Shown: positions 1-7,054, counted from the first letter of the stretch. The stretch: DNA of 30,947 nucleotides from Clostridium sp. CAG:575 (GCA_000435535.1 FR884562.1:20502-51448), one strand, 5' to 3'. Numbers and translations are program-made. The notes: generated by a model from the letters alone, not told the origin.

Positions 1-1
1 C

Positions 2-313
2 AGAAGAAAATTGTTCCAAAATAAATTAGCAGCTACAGTAGTTAGCTGTAGAAGAGGTGGAGCAAGTTCAACTTTTGAGCAAATAAATAAATATTTTTCT
101 ATGAATAATATGCCAATTGTAACATCACAATATTGGAACATGGTGCATGGCAGTAAGCCAGAAGATGTATTAAAAGATGAAGAAGGAATGCAGACAATGA
201 GAACTTTAGGAAATAATATGACATGGCTTTTAAAATGCATAGATGCAGGGAAAAAATCAGGAATAAAAGAACCTATAAATGAAAAAATAATAATGACAAA
301 TTTTATAAGATAA
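2..313 (+). CDS. Flavodoxin-fold NADPH-dependent FMN reductase-like protein, C-terminal part (5' end outside window)
   Basis: Reading frame is open from the window edge and ends at TAA 311-313, so only about 103 C-terminal residues are visible. The segment with C-R-R-G-G-A followed by T-F-E-Q-I-N-K-Y-F and S-Q-Y-W-N-M-V-H-G resembles the C-terminal half of the NADPH-dependent FMN reductase / iron-sulfur flavoprotein family, which bind FMN in a flavodoxin fold and act in the cytoplasm as oxidoreductases. The FMN-binding N-terminus and any iron-sulfur Cys cluster lie upstream and cannot be judged. The TTG at 11 is probably internal, because the frame continues upstream and the family motif needs more N-terminal sequence. 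An intrinsic terminator follows 58 bases downstream. The physiological substrate cannot be inferred. Confidence 0.7.
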   Translation, partial: RRKLFQNKLAATVVSCRRGGASSTFEQINKYFSMNNMPIVTSQYWNMVHGSKPEDVLKDEEGMQTMRTLGNNMTWLLKCIDAGKKSGIKEPINEKIIMTNFIR

Positions 314-370
314 AAGATATAAAGTAAACTAAATTATATAGTTATTTTAAATAATAATTATAAATAAATT

Positions 371-413
371 AATAGCAATAATACAGAAACAAAAAAGTAT
401 TATTGCTATTTTT
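371..413 (+). terminator. Intrinsic terminator after the flavoprotein gene
   Basis: A perfect 14-bp stem (371-384 with 397-410) closes a 12-base A-rich loop and runs into a T tract at 409-413. The 5' flank is also A-rich, so it may work in both directions. Confidence 0.85.
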
Positions 414-745
414 GAATGAAAAGAAATAAAAATAGGATTAAAATAGATATTAGATTGTATAAAAACAAATGAAAATAATAAAATCTATATAACATTTAAC
501 TTAAATATAATATAACATATCTCAATAGTCGAAATCCATCGAAAAAAGGTCATATATAAAGTTTTTAATAAAATATTAAAATAATTTAGGTCGAAGAATA
601 GAAAAAAATGTCTAATTTAACAAAATATTAAAAAAAGAATATAAAACATGTCAGATATTGCGACGAAAAAATCTTGCAAGACCCTTATTATAGTAGTAAA
701 ATACAAGATATCAAATAAATTTACAAAAGAAAAGGGGGAACTTTT
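414..745. other. Gene-free stretch upstream of the DUF6514-like gene
   Basis: About 330 very AT-rich bases without a convincing ORF or a clean promoter. It holds two near-matches to the Spo0A box TGTCGAA (AGTCGAA near 528 and GGTCGAA near 590, each one base off) and a short GC-richer patch around 655-685. I see no folded RNA that I can name. Confidence 0.5.
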
Positions 746-1063
746 GTGAAAACGTTTTTTGGAGGGACATTTATAAATAAGGAAACATTAGAAGAAGCAG
801 GAATAGAACATCCAATAAAACTAGAATATTATAAACAAATAAACGAAGATGATATAAAATCAAAAGATAAAGCAAAATTTGGGATTATCATTATACAAAC
901 AGATTATATTGACAATAAAGCAAATACAAAAACAAAAGAAATAAAATATATAACTAATGATGAAATACAAGAAGAAAAAATTTTAAATATATTTAAAGAA
1001 AATCAAGTAACACCAATTAATTCAGAAGAAATAATAGCAGATTTATTTAGAACTATATATTAA
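746..1063 (+). CDS. Small uncharacterised protein, DUF6514-like
   Basis: A 105-residue soluble protein starting at GTG 746, chosen because AAAGGGGGAA (731-740) sits 5 bases upstream and no ATG follows nearby. The C-terminal pattern Q-V-T-P-I-N-S-E-E-I-I-A-D-L-F resembles the ending of DUF6514 proteins, small clostridial proteins of unknown function in which an N-x-V-x-P motif is followed by an I-x-D-F/L helix; this assignment is from memory of the family. Composition is rich in Lys, Glu and Ile, with no signal peptide or membrane segment. It has no operon partner: 432 bases separate it from the upstream gene and topA downstream has its own promoter. Confidence 0.55.
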   Translation: MKTFFGGTFINKETLEEAGIEHPIKLEYYKQINEDDIKSKDKAKFGIIIIQTDYIDNKANTKTKEIKYITNDEIQEEKILNIFKENQVTPINSEEIIADLFRTIY

Positions 1064-1140
1064 AAAAATATAACTAAAATAAGAAGTATATTTCCCAAAA
1101 TCAGTCATTTTAAGATGTTAGTATTATGATAATAATAAGA

Positions 1141-1186
1141 ATTTATTATTGTAGATAAAGAAAATTTATTATTGTAAATAAAGAAA
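1141..1186. repeat. Two tandem 23-bp repeats upstream of topA promoter
   Basis: 1141-1163 and 1164-1186 are adjacent direct copies differing only at one base (G1154 versus A1177). They end five bases before the -35 box of the topA promoter. They could be a chance duplication or a pair of binding sites. Confidence 0.75.
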
Positions 1187-1190
1187 ATAC

Positions 1191-1219
1191 TTGCAAAAAC
1201 AAATAATTTGTTCTAGAAT
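1191..1219 (+). promoter_or_regulatory. Sigma-A promoter of topA
   Basis: TTGCAA at 1191-1196, a 17-base spacer and TAGAAT at 1214-1219. Transcription would start near 1226, giving a roughly 90-base 5' leader. Confidence 0.75.
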
Positions 1220-1265
1220 ACTTAAAGTAGAATAAAATAATCGCAAAAAATATAAAAATAAATAT

Positions 1266-1319
1266 AGAAAGGAGTGTATGAATATTTAATTTTTTAAATA
1301 TATCATACAAAAATTTATG
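1266..1319 (+). promoter_or_regulatory. topA translation start region: Shine-Dalgarno site, hairpin, then ATG
   Basis: GAAAGGAG (1267-1274) is the only good ribosome-binding site, but the family-consistent topA ATG is at 1317, over 40 bases away. Between them 1275-1289 pairs with 1294-1309 (15 bp, one bulged A at 1302, TTTT loop). If folded, the hairpin leaves only about 7 bases between it and the ATG. A three-codon ORF (ATG 1278, stop 1287-1289) lies inside the 5' arm, in the topA frame. Confidence 0.7.
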
Positions 1320-3407
1320 GCAGATAAATTAATAATAGTAGAATCTCCAGCAAAAGCAAACACAATAAAAAAATTTTTAGGAGGAAGCACAAAAGTAGTA
1401 GCTTCAATGGGACATATACGTGATTTACCAAAATCAAAAATGGGAATAGATATAGAACATGACTTTGAACCACAATACATAAATATTAGAGGAAAAGGAG
1501 ATTTAATAAAATCTCTAAAAACAGATGCGAAAAAAGCAAAAACAGTTTATTTAGCAACTGACCCTGACCGTGAGGGAGAAGCAATTGCATGGCATTTATC
1601 AAAAATTTTAGAAGAAGATAAAAATAAAATAACAAGAGTAACATTTAATGAAATAACAAAATCAGCAGTACAAAAAGCAATAAAAGAACCACGAGACATA
1701 GATATGAACACAGTTGATGCACAACAAGCAAGAAGAGTACTAGATAGAATTGTTGGATACAAAATGAGTCCAGTATTATGGAAAAAAGTAAAAAGAGGCT
1801 TATCAGCAGGTAGAGTTCAATCTGTAGCTGTAAAATTAATCGTAGATAGAGAAAATGAAATTGAAAGCTTTATACCAGAAGAATATTGGAATATTTATGC
1901 TAATTTAAAAGATGAAAAATCTAAAAAAGAATTTGAAGCAAGATTTTATGGAAAAAATGAAAAAAAAATAGAGATTCACTCAAAAGAAGAAATCGATGAA
2001 ATTTTAAAAACAATAGAAAAATCAAAATACATTGTATCTGATGTAAAAAAAGGTGAAAAGAAAAGAACACCAGCACCACCATTTACAACAAGCACAATGC
2101 AACAAGAAGCATCAAGAAAACTAGGGTTTACCCTAAAGAAAACAATGTCAGTAGCACAAGTTTTATATGAAGGAGTAAAAATAGCAGAAAAAGGAACAAT
2201 AGGACTAATTACATATATGAGAACGGACTCAACGAGAATATCAGAAGAAGCAAGAACAGCAGCAAAAATACAAATTGTAAAGAATTATGGAGAAGAATAT
2301 TACGAAAATAGATATTATAAGACAAATAAAGACGCACAAGATGCACATGAAGGTATAAGACCAACATATTCTGATATCGAACCAGATAAAGTAAAAGATG
2401 AATTGACAAAAGACCAATATAAATTATATAAATTAATATATAACAGATTTATGGCAAGCCAAATGAAACCTGCTGTATATGACACAATGGCTGTAAATAT
2501 TAAAGCCGGAGAATATGATTTTAAAGCAAATGGACAAAATTTAAAATTTAAAGGATTTATGACACTTTATGTAGAAGGTACAGATGAAAAGGAAGAACAA
2601 GAAGAAAGAATGCTTCCTGAATTACAAGAAAATCAAGAAGTTAAATTAATAAAGATAAATCCAAAACAAAGCTTTACAGAGCCACCAGCAAGATATACAG
2701 AAGCAAGTTTGGTAAAAACACTAGAAGAAAAAGGAATAGGCAGACCAAGTACATATTCGCCAACAATTACAACAATATTAGAAAGAAGATATATAGAAAA
2801 AGCACAAAAGCAATTATTACCAACAGAATTAGGAAAAATAGTAAATAAACTATTAACAGAAAATTTTTCAGATATAATAAATGTAGAGTTTACAGCAAAA
2901 ATCGAAAATGAATTTGACGAAATTGCAGAAGGAAAAGAACAATGGAAACAGATGATAAGAGAATTTTATGGTCCATTTGAAAAAGAAATTGAAAAAGTAG
3001 AAAAAGAATTAGAACATGTTGAATTAGTTGATGAAGTGTCAGATGTACAATGCGAAAAATGTGGAAGAATGATGGTATATAAATTTGGAAGATATGGGAA
3101 ATTTTTAGCATGTCCAGGATATCCAGAGTGCAAAAATACAAAGCCAATAATAGAAACAATAGATGTGCCATGTCCAAAATGTGGTGGAGTTGTACAAGTT
3201 AGAAAAACAAAAAGAAAAAGAAATTATTATATATGCGAGAATAATCCAACATCATGTGATTATATTTCATGGAATAAACCAAAGCCAGGAGAAAAATGGG
3301 ATCCAGAGGATGCAGAAGAAATAAAAAAAGAGACAACTAAAACAACAGTTAGAAAAACAACTAAAAAATCAACTAAGAAATCAACAACTAAAAAGAGTAA
3401 AAAATAA
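1317..3407 (+). CDS. topA: DNA topoisomerase I (type IA)
   Basis: Relaxes negatively supercoiled DNA by cutting one strand through a 5'-phosphotyrosine. The 696-residue length is near the Bacillus enzyme. The start motif (K-L-I-I-V-E-S-P-A-K-A) opens the TOPRIM domain; the D-P-D-R-E-G-E-A-I-A-W metal motif follows at about residues 82-92. The active-site motif L-I-T-Y-M-R-T-D-S puts the catalytic Tyr at residue 300. Two C-terminal four-Cys zinc ribbons follow (C-E-K-C-G ... C-P-G-Y-P-E-C and C-P-K-C-G ... C-E-N-N-P-T-S-C), then a Lys/Thr-rich basic tail of about 25 residues. The start at 1317 is fixed by homology, although its Shine-Dalgarno site is displaced by a hairpin. It has its own promoter (1191-1219). 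Usual clostridial partners such as dprA are not adjacent here. Confidence 0.97.
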   Translation: MADKLIIVESPAKANTIKKFLGGSTKVVASMGHIRDLPKSKMGIDIEHDFEPQYINIRGKGDLIKSLKTDAKKAKTVYLATDPDREGEAIAWHLSKILEEDKNKITRVTFNEITKSAVQKAIKEPRDIDMNTVDAQQARRVLDRIVGYKMSPVLWKKVKRGLSAGRVQSVAVKLIVDRENEIESFIPEEYWNIYANLKDEKSKKEFEARFYGKNEKKIEIHSKEEIDEILKTIEKSKYIVSDVKKGEKKRTPAPPFTTSTMQQEASRKLGFTLKKTMSVAQVLYEGVKIAEKGTIGLITYMRTDSTRISEEARTAAKIQIVKNYGEEYYENRYYKTNKDAQDAHEGIRPTYSDIEPDKVKDELTKDQYKLYKLIYNRFMASQMKPAVYDTMAVNIKAGEYDFKANGQNLKFKGFMTLYVEGTDEKEEQEERMLPELQENQEVKLIKINPKQSFTEPPARYTEASLVKTLEEKGIGRPSTYSPTITTILERRYIEKAQKQLLPTELGKIVNKLLTENFSDIINVEFTAKIENEFDEIAEGKEQWKQMIREFYGPFEKEIEKVEKELEHVELVDEVSDVQCEKCGRMMVYKFGRYGKFLACPGYPECKNTKPIIETIDVPCPKCGGVVQVRKTKRKRNYYICENNPTSCDYISWNKPKPGEKWDPEDAEEIKKETTKTTVRKTTKKSTKKSTTKKSKK

Positions 3408-3426
3408 ATTTCACAAGAAAAGAGAG

Positions 3427-3476
3427 ATGTGGACTTAAAAATATTTAAATAATAAAAATATTATTAATGTCCGCAT
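3427..3476 (+). terminator. Probable terminator after topA
   Basis: ATGTGGAC (3427-3434) pairs with GTCCGCAT (3469-3476), including one G-T pair. The loop is long and AT-rich, and T-rich sequence follows (TTTCTTGCATTTT). The long loop makes it a weaker call. Confidence 0.5.
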
Positions 3477-3509
3477 TTCTTGCATTTTAAATGAATTAAA
3501 GCAAAACTA

Positions 3510-3538
3510 TTGACAATATTTATGAATTTTGGTATCAT
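3510..3538 (+). promoter_or_regulatory. Promoter of the tRNA-Gly/tRNA-Cys unit
   Basis: Perfect TTGACA at 3510-3515, a 17-base spacer and TATCAT at 3533-3538, ending 36 bases before tRNA-Gly. Confidence 0.85.
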
Positions 3539-3574
3539 ATTAATTGCTTTTGAATATAATTAATTAAAGCAAAT

Positions 3575-3650
3575 GCGGGAATAGCTCAGTTGATAGAGCG
3601 CTGCCTTGCCAAGGCAGAGGTCGCGGGTTTGAGCCCCGTTTCCCGCTCCA
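3575..3650 (+). tRNA. tRNA-Gly (anticodon GCC)
   Basis: A full cloverleaf: acceptor GCGGGAA/TTCCCGC, D arm with GCTCAGTTGATAGAGC, anticodon stem CTGCC/GGCAG around loop TTGCCAA (anticodon GCC, reads glycine codons GGC/GGT), T arm GCGGG-TTTGAGC-CCCGT, discriminator T and encoded CCA. It lies 5 bases before tRNA-Cys and shares its promoter and terminator. Confidence 0.97.
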
Positions 3651-3655
3651 TATAT

Positions 3656-3729
3656 GGCGCCTTAGCCAAGCGGTAAGGCACGAGTCTGCAAAACTCTGAT
3701 GATCGGTCCGACTCCGATAGGCGCCTCCA
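3656..3729 (+). tRNA. tRNA-Cys (anticodon GCA)
   Basis: Acceptor GGCGCCT/AGGCGCC, anticodon loop CTGCAAA with anticodon GCA (cysteine), T arm ATCGG/CCGAT, discriminator T and encoded CCA at 3727-3729. Second gene of the tRNA-Gly/tRNA-Cys transcript. Confidence 0.96.
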
Positions 3730-3738
3730 AAAACAAAA

Positions 3739-3780
3739 CGAGAAAATATTGAAATATCAATACTTTCTCGCTTTTTATTT
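3739..3780 (+). terminator. Terminator of the tRNA unit
   Basis: A 14-bp stem with one mismatch (3739-3752 with 3757-3770), AATA loop, then CTTTTTATTT. Confidence 0.88.
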
Positions 3781-3798
3781 GTTATTATAAAAACAAAA

Positions 3799-3834
3799 AA
3801 CATAGTAAAAATATTTGTAAAATTTTACTATGTT
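3799..3834. terminator. Perfect 12-bp AT-rich hairpin
   Basis: AACATAGTAAAA (3799-3810) pairs exactly with 3823-3834 around a 12-base loop. No T tract follows on either strand in the usual position, so it may be a structural element of the repeat that starts at 3818 rather than a terminator. Confidence 0.4.
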
Positions 3835-3909
3835 CGCTTGTTTTTAAAAGAAAAATATTATAATATATTTGTCATAGGAAATGAGATAAAAGCAGATGTG
3901 AGTGTTGCC
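3818..3909 (+). repeat. Duplicated noncoding element, copy A
   Basis: Roughly 90 bases matching 4833-4921 (copy B) in the same orientation, by eye about 75-80% over the first 65-70 bases. The first 17 bases are identical in both. Each copy includes a -10-like hexamer (TATAAT at 3859-3864 in A, TGTAAT at 4874-4879 in B) and both end in TTGCC. The two copies bracket the dUTPase-like gene. Confidence 0.6.
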
Positions 3910-4152
3910 TTATTAAGTGCTATATACATAATACTATCAAATAAGCAGCAATAAAAATACACCACATACGCTTTCGCAGAGCTAGTGGTGTATACTTAAA
4001 CTTTTTTAGGTAACACACATTATTTGTGTTCTCATTTTCTATCTATATTATATATCCTAATTAAATTATTTGTCAATAAATTTTTAGAGTGTGTTACAAT
4101 ATGTTATACAAAATTAAAATCATGGAAGCAAACTTAACACTAACTTAACATT
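3910..4152. other. Gene-free stretch with a strong hairpin
   Basis: No credible ORF. TACACCAC (3958-3965) pairs with GTGGTGTA (3985-3992) over a 19-base loop, and TTTTTT follows at 4002-4007, so a short transcript starting from the TATAAT box of copy A near 3871 could end here (about 135 nt). The rest is plain AT-rich sequence next to the 3' end of the dUTPase-like gene. Confidence 0.45.
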
Positions 4153-4614
4153 TTAATAATCACTTGTTCTTTTTATATTTCTATCTTTATCACTTTGAGT
4201 TGTTAGATATTTCAAAAATATTCCTTGCACAATTGCTTCACCTTGTGGAATTATAACTTTTTCTTTTCCTTCATTTTGTATTTTTAGCCAGATATGTCCT
4301 TCATTGTTTTGGTTATTGTAATAATCTGCATCTATAACACCTACCTGATTGCATAATCTAATGTTATATTTAAAACCTGTACTACTTCTAACTATAAGAA
4401 AAAGAACTTCATCTTTTTCAAAAAAACTTTTTATTCCTGTTGGTATTTTCTTTATTTCATTTGGTTCAATTATTAAATCTTGTAATAAATATATATCGTA
4501 TCCTGCTGTACTATCTGAATCTCTTTGGGGTAATTCATATTCATTATACAAATTTATATCTTCTGTTACATCTTTTTTGAATTGTTCAAAACTAATTTTT
4601 TCGAAATCTCTCAT
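4153..4614 (-). CDS. dUTPase-like trimeric nucleotidohydrolase, C-terminal motif missing
   Basis: Family enzymes hydrolyse dUTP to dUMP and pyrophosphate, or deaminate dCTP. Visible motifs: D-S-T-A-G-Y-D-I (motif 1), R-S-S-T-G (motif 2), N-Q-V-G-V-I-D-A-D-Y-Y-N-N (motif 3) and I-P-Q-G-E-A-I-V-Q-G (motif 4). The usual Gly-rich motif 5 (G-F-G-S-T-G) that closes over the substrate is absent; the protein ends R-T-S-D-Y, and the other frames downstream do not restore it. The start at 4614 gives 153 residues. It is preferred over the ATG at 4632 because AGGAG (4625-4629) sits 10 bases upstream of 4614, and the predicted transcript would begin only a few bases before 4632. Catalytic competence is doubtful. 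Confidence 0.8.
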   Translation of the reverse strand: MRDFEKISFEQFKKDVTEDINLYNEYELPQRDSDSTAGYDIYLLQDLIIEPNEIKKIPTGIKSFFEKDEVLFLIVRSSTGFKYNIRLCNQVGVIDADYYNNQNNEGHIWLKIQNEGKEKVIIPQGEAIVQGIFLKYLTTQSDKDRNIKRTSDY

Positions 4615-4641
4615 CTTCTTTTCACTCCTCATTCTATTAAT

Positions 4642-4670
4642 TTATTAACATATTTTATAAATTTTGTAAA
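4642..4670 (-). promoter_or_regulatory. Promoter of the dUTPase-like gene
   Basis: On the minus strand TTTACA (4670-4665), a 17-base spacer and TAATAA (4647-4642). Start of transcription near 4635 fits the Shine-Dalgarno site at 4625-4629. Confidence 0.55.
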
Positions 4671-4832
4671 TAATATTCATAAAATTAGTTACTACTTTTT
4701 TATAGATAGAAAAAATAATTGTAAATTTTTTACTAAAATAAACTTAGAACGAACTTAATGCATCAACCAAAAACGGCAAAATCATTAATTTAAAGTTCCA
4801 AATCTTCTAGATATAGTCTACAAAAAAATTAA

Positions 4833-4921
4833 TAAAATTTTACTATGTTTGCTTGCTTCAAGAAGAAAAATATTGTAATATTATTAGTATAGAAAATGAT
4901 AATGATTAAATGTAGTTTGCC
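4833..4921 (+). repeat. Duplicated noncoding element, copy B
   Basis: Second copy of the element at 3818-3909, same orientation, with single-base substitutions spread along it and a small gap near its 3' end. It lies about 160 bases upstream of the uncharacterised gene at 5081. Confidence 0.6.
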
Positions 4922-4980
4922 ATCGTATATAACAGAGTGTAACTCTGGGAAAGTTAGGTGGGCTTATGGTGGATTTTCTA
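4890..4980 (+). other. Candidate folded leader upstream of the gene at 5081
   Basis: TAGAAAAT (4890-4897) pairs with ATTTTCTA (4973-4980), enclosing CCAT/ATGG pairing and a small hairpin CAGAG-TGTAA-CTCTG (4933-4947). The enclosed part is clearly richer in G than its surroundings. It starts inside copy B. I do not recognise a riboswitch class. The remaining parts of the 4671-5080 gap (4671-4832 and 4981-5060) show nothing else I can support. Confidence 0.4.
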
Positions 4981-5080
4981 GTATTCAAATTATAAAATTT
5001 ATGATTTCAAGAACTATAAAAGTAACCATATTGACTGTTATATTTATAATGTATACCAATTAAGAGGAGAAATATAGAGA

Positions 5081-5617
5081 ATGCAGGAATATTCAAAATT
5101 TAAGATAGAAATTGCTAAAATAAAAATGATGTATGAATTTAAAGAAGGATGCTGTATTAGCTTTATTATTGCAGATGATAAAGAGGTTCAAGAATATATA
5201 AAAGCATCAATTTCATCAATTGATACAGAGACCATTCAAGATGAAAGGATAATAAATTACAATTTTTGTGAAAATTTAGAAAATACAAGAGAAAATATAA
5301 AAAAATTTCAAAATCTATGTCTAGAAAAAGGAAATTTAATCATTGCTACAGGTATAGGAGAGTATGCAGATTATTTAGAAAAAAATGGAGATATTCCTAA
5401 TACAACCGCATTTTATCAGAGAATTTTTTGCCAACCTAGAGATGAGTTTTATCTAAAAAATAATGTTAGACTTATATTATTAGTTAATCAGTCAGAAATG
5501 ACAACTTTTAGAAGTCAAGCAGCAGATGATTTTACTTCTTATGCATCAATGATAATAGATGTAAATGAAGCATTAAGAGAAGATAATCTGCAAGTACAAG
5601 ATATAGATGAAAGATAA
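5081..5617 (+). CDS. Uncharacterised 178-residue protein
   Basis: Starts at ATG 5081 with AAGAGGAGA (5062-5070) upstream. No signal peptide or membrane segment; soluble, mixed alpha/beta composition. The middle part (N-L-I-I-A-T-G-I-G-E-Y-A-D-Y-L, then A-F-Y-Q-R and N-V-R-L-I-L-L-V-N-Q-S-E) vaguely recalls the NTPase region of bacterial STAND-type ATPases, where a hydrophobic strand is followed by an N-x-x-R helix, but no Walker A motif is visible, so this is only a hint. It stands alone between the duplicated element and a broken nucleosidase gene, in a region that looks accessory. No function can be proposed. Confidence 0.6.
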   Translation: MQEYSKFKIEIAKIKMMYEFKEGCCISFIIADDKEVQEYIKASISSIDTETIQDERIINYNFCENLENTRENIKKFQNLCLEKGNLIIATGIGEYADYLEKNGDIPNTTAFYQRIFCQPRDEFYLKNNVRLILLVNQSEMTTFRSQAADDFTSYASMIIDVNEALREDNLQVQDIDER

Positions 5618-5711
5618 ATAAATAATTAATTAATAATATTTAAGAACTTTATTTACATTAAGTTTGAGGGTAGCTCATTTATGTATTTAAACTAAAAATT
5701 AGGAGAAAAAA

Positions 5712-6421
5712 ATGAATAAAAAAGTTATTTTAATACAAGGAGCATTAGACATTGAAATAAATTATTTTTTAAGTAAAATGGAAAATAAAGAAAATAAAGC
5801 AATAGCAGGATATGAATTCTATATGGGATTTATAAAGGATGTAAAAGTTATAATATCTAAAACACTAATAGGCGAGATAAATGCAAGTACAGCAACGACA
5901 ATAGGAATTATCAACTTTAAACCAGATATTATTATAAATCAAGGTATTGCAGGAGCATATAGAGAAAATTTACATAGAGGAGATATTATAATAGGAGAAA
6001 AATGCTGTAATATAAATGCATATAAAATGCCAATTAAATATGAAGGAGAAGTTTCAACCCATTTGAATGGGAATTAAATAAAAGAGCAAAAGATATAAAA
6101 TATGGGGACATAGAATTAGTAAAGTTATTTGAAGATGAGTTAAAAAATATTAATAAAAATAAATTTTATAAAGGTATTTTAGGAAGTGGAGATGCATTTA
6201 ACAGAGAATATGATAGAATTACTTGGATAAGAAATATCTTTAACAATGATAGTGAAGATATGGAAAGTATAGGGTGTTATTCTGTTTGTGAAAAATTTAA
6301 TATACCTTGTATAGGAATTCGAATTATATCTAATAATGAATTAATACATGAAGAGATAGATAAGGAAAATGCCATTGACTTACAAAAAATAATAATAGAT
6401 ATATTAAATAAAATAGTATAG
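5712..6421 (+). pseudogene. 5'-methylthioadenosine/S-adenosylhomocysteine nucleosidase family gene, frameshifted
   Basis: The family cleaves adenine from MTA and SAH in the methyl cycle. Frame one (ATG 5712, Shine-Dalgarno TTAGGAGA) reads into the core strands with N-A-S-T-A-T-T-I-G and I-I-N-Q-G-I-A-G-A and stops at 6077. The homologous continuation lies in another frame from about 6053: F-N-P-F-E-W-E-L, G-S-G-D-A-F-N-R, M-E-S-I-G (catalytic region) and G-I-R-I-I-S-N-N-E, ending at TAG 6419-6421. Adding one G near 6051 would give G-E-G-F-N-P-F-E-W, so a single-base loss explains the break and the intact protein would be about 236 residues. The site is not a homopolymer longer than two. It is either a recent pseudogene or a sequence error. 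Confidence 0.85.
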
Positions 6422-6455
6422 CTAGCCCAGTAAAGAGCTAGCTATACACCTTTTT
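6416..6455. terminator. Bidirectional terminator between convergent genes
   Basis: An 11-bp perfect stem (6416-6426 with 6437-6447), 10-base loop, then TTTTT at 6451-6455 on the plus strand and a T-rich run on the minus strand. It starts inside the last codons of the nucleosidase gene and ends at the stop codon of the minus-strand gene. Confidence 0.85.
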
Positions 6456-6990
6456 ACACCAAATCAACATCAAAAGAAATTTGCATTTTTATACCTTCAG
6501 GCGAATTTTTATCAAAAGAAAAATTTCTAACTTGAACTTTCTCCAAGGAAAAAATAGGGTAACAGTTATCTGCTGATAATTTTTCATTAATACTATTAAT
6601 AACGGTTTTAACAAAAGATGAAAAATCATCAAAGATTTTTTGTGAAATTTCATTATACACAGTAGAAAGGTTTGAAGATGAGTCAGACTTTAATAAATCT
6701 ACATAAGCAGATAAATCAATGTAGTCGTTTGGATTAACCCAAAAGGTTTTCTGAGTAGTTACACAGTGATTAGAAATGTTTATAACACAATTCAGATATT
6801 TATTAATAATTATCTTAGACAGCCTATCAATTTTCTCATCAGAAAAGGAAATATTAACAATAGCTAAAAGACTGTCATTTAAGCGTGTTAATTCTAAGTT
6901 CAGCCGTTCTTTTAAACTCTTGAATGTTGATAATTCAGAAGACACAGAAGGGGCTTCTGAAGATTTGGAAATTAAATTTTTAGTCTCCAT
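6454..6990 (-). CDS. Uncharacterised 178-residue protein
   Basis: Starts at ATG 6990 with AGAGAGG just upstream and a good promoter at 7054-7026. A Ser-rich N-terminus (about 20 residues) is followed by a helical Leu/Ile-heptad region (about 22-75), a middle part with K-T-F-W-V-N-P-N-D-Y, and a C-terminal beta-like tail ending M-Q-I-S-F-D-V-D-L-V. No membrane segment or signal peptide. It resembles no family I know. Codon choice is richer in C and T (for example consecutive GCC CCT TCT GTG near the 5' end) than the A-heavy genes around it, which suggests separate ancestry. It lies between two frameshifted genes. Confidence 0.65.
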   Translation of the reverse strand: METKNLISKSSEAPSVSSELSTFKSLKERLNLELTRLNDSLLAIVNISFSDEKIDRLSKIIINKYLNCVINISNHCVTTQKTFWVNPNDYIDLSAYVDLLKSDSSSNLSTVYNEISQKIFDDFSSFVKTVINSINEKLSADNCYPIFSLEKVQVRNFSFDKNSPEGIKMQISFDVDLV

Positions 6991-7025
6991 AAATTTTACC
7001 TCTCTTTCGAGTTTTATTTTTTAAA

Positions 7026-7054
7026 ATTTTATCATTATACATATATTGTGTCAA
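7026..7054 (-). promoter_or_regulatory. Promoter of the gene at 6990-6454
   Basis: Minus strand: TTGACA (7054-7049), 17-base spacer, TAAAAT (7031-7026). A perfect Spo0A-box heptamer TGTCGAA lies at 7062-7068, just beyond the -35 box; such a heptamer is expected once or twice in this window by chance. Confidence 0.65.

Noticed and set aside
1141..1186. CRISPR-like repeat
   Set aside because: Only two adjacent copies without spacers and no cas genes.
3564..3803. A 79-residue minus-strand ORF covering the two tRNA genes
   Set aside because: It is the antisense reading of tRNA-Gly and tRNA-Cys and their terminator, a known kind of false ORF; no ribosome-binding site.
3958..4007. Terminator of the dUTPase-like gene
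   Set aside because: The dUTPase gene is on the minus strand and ends at 4153; the T run of this hairpin is on the plus strand, so it serves transcription from the left.
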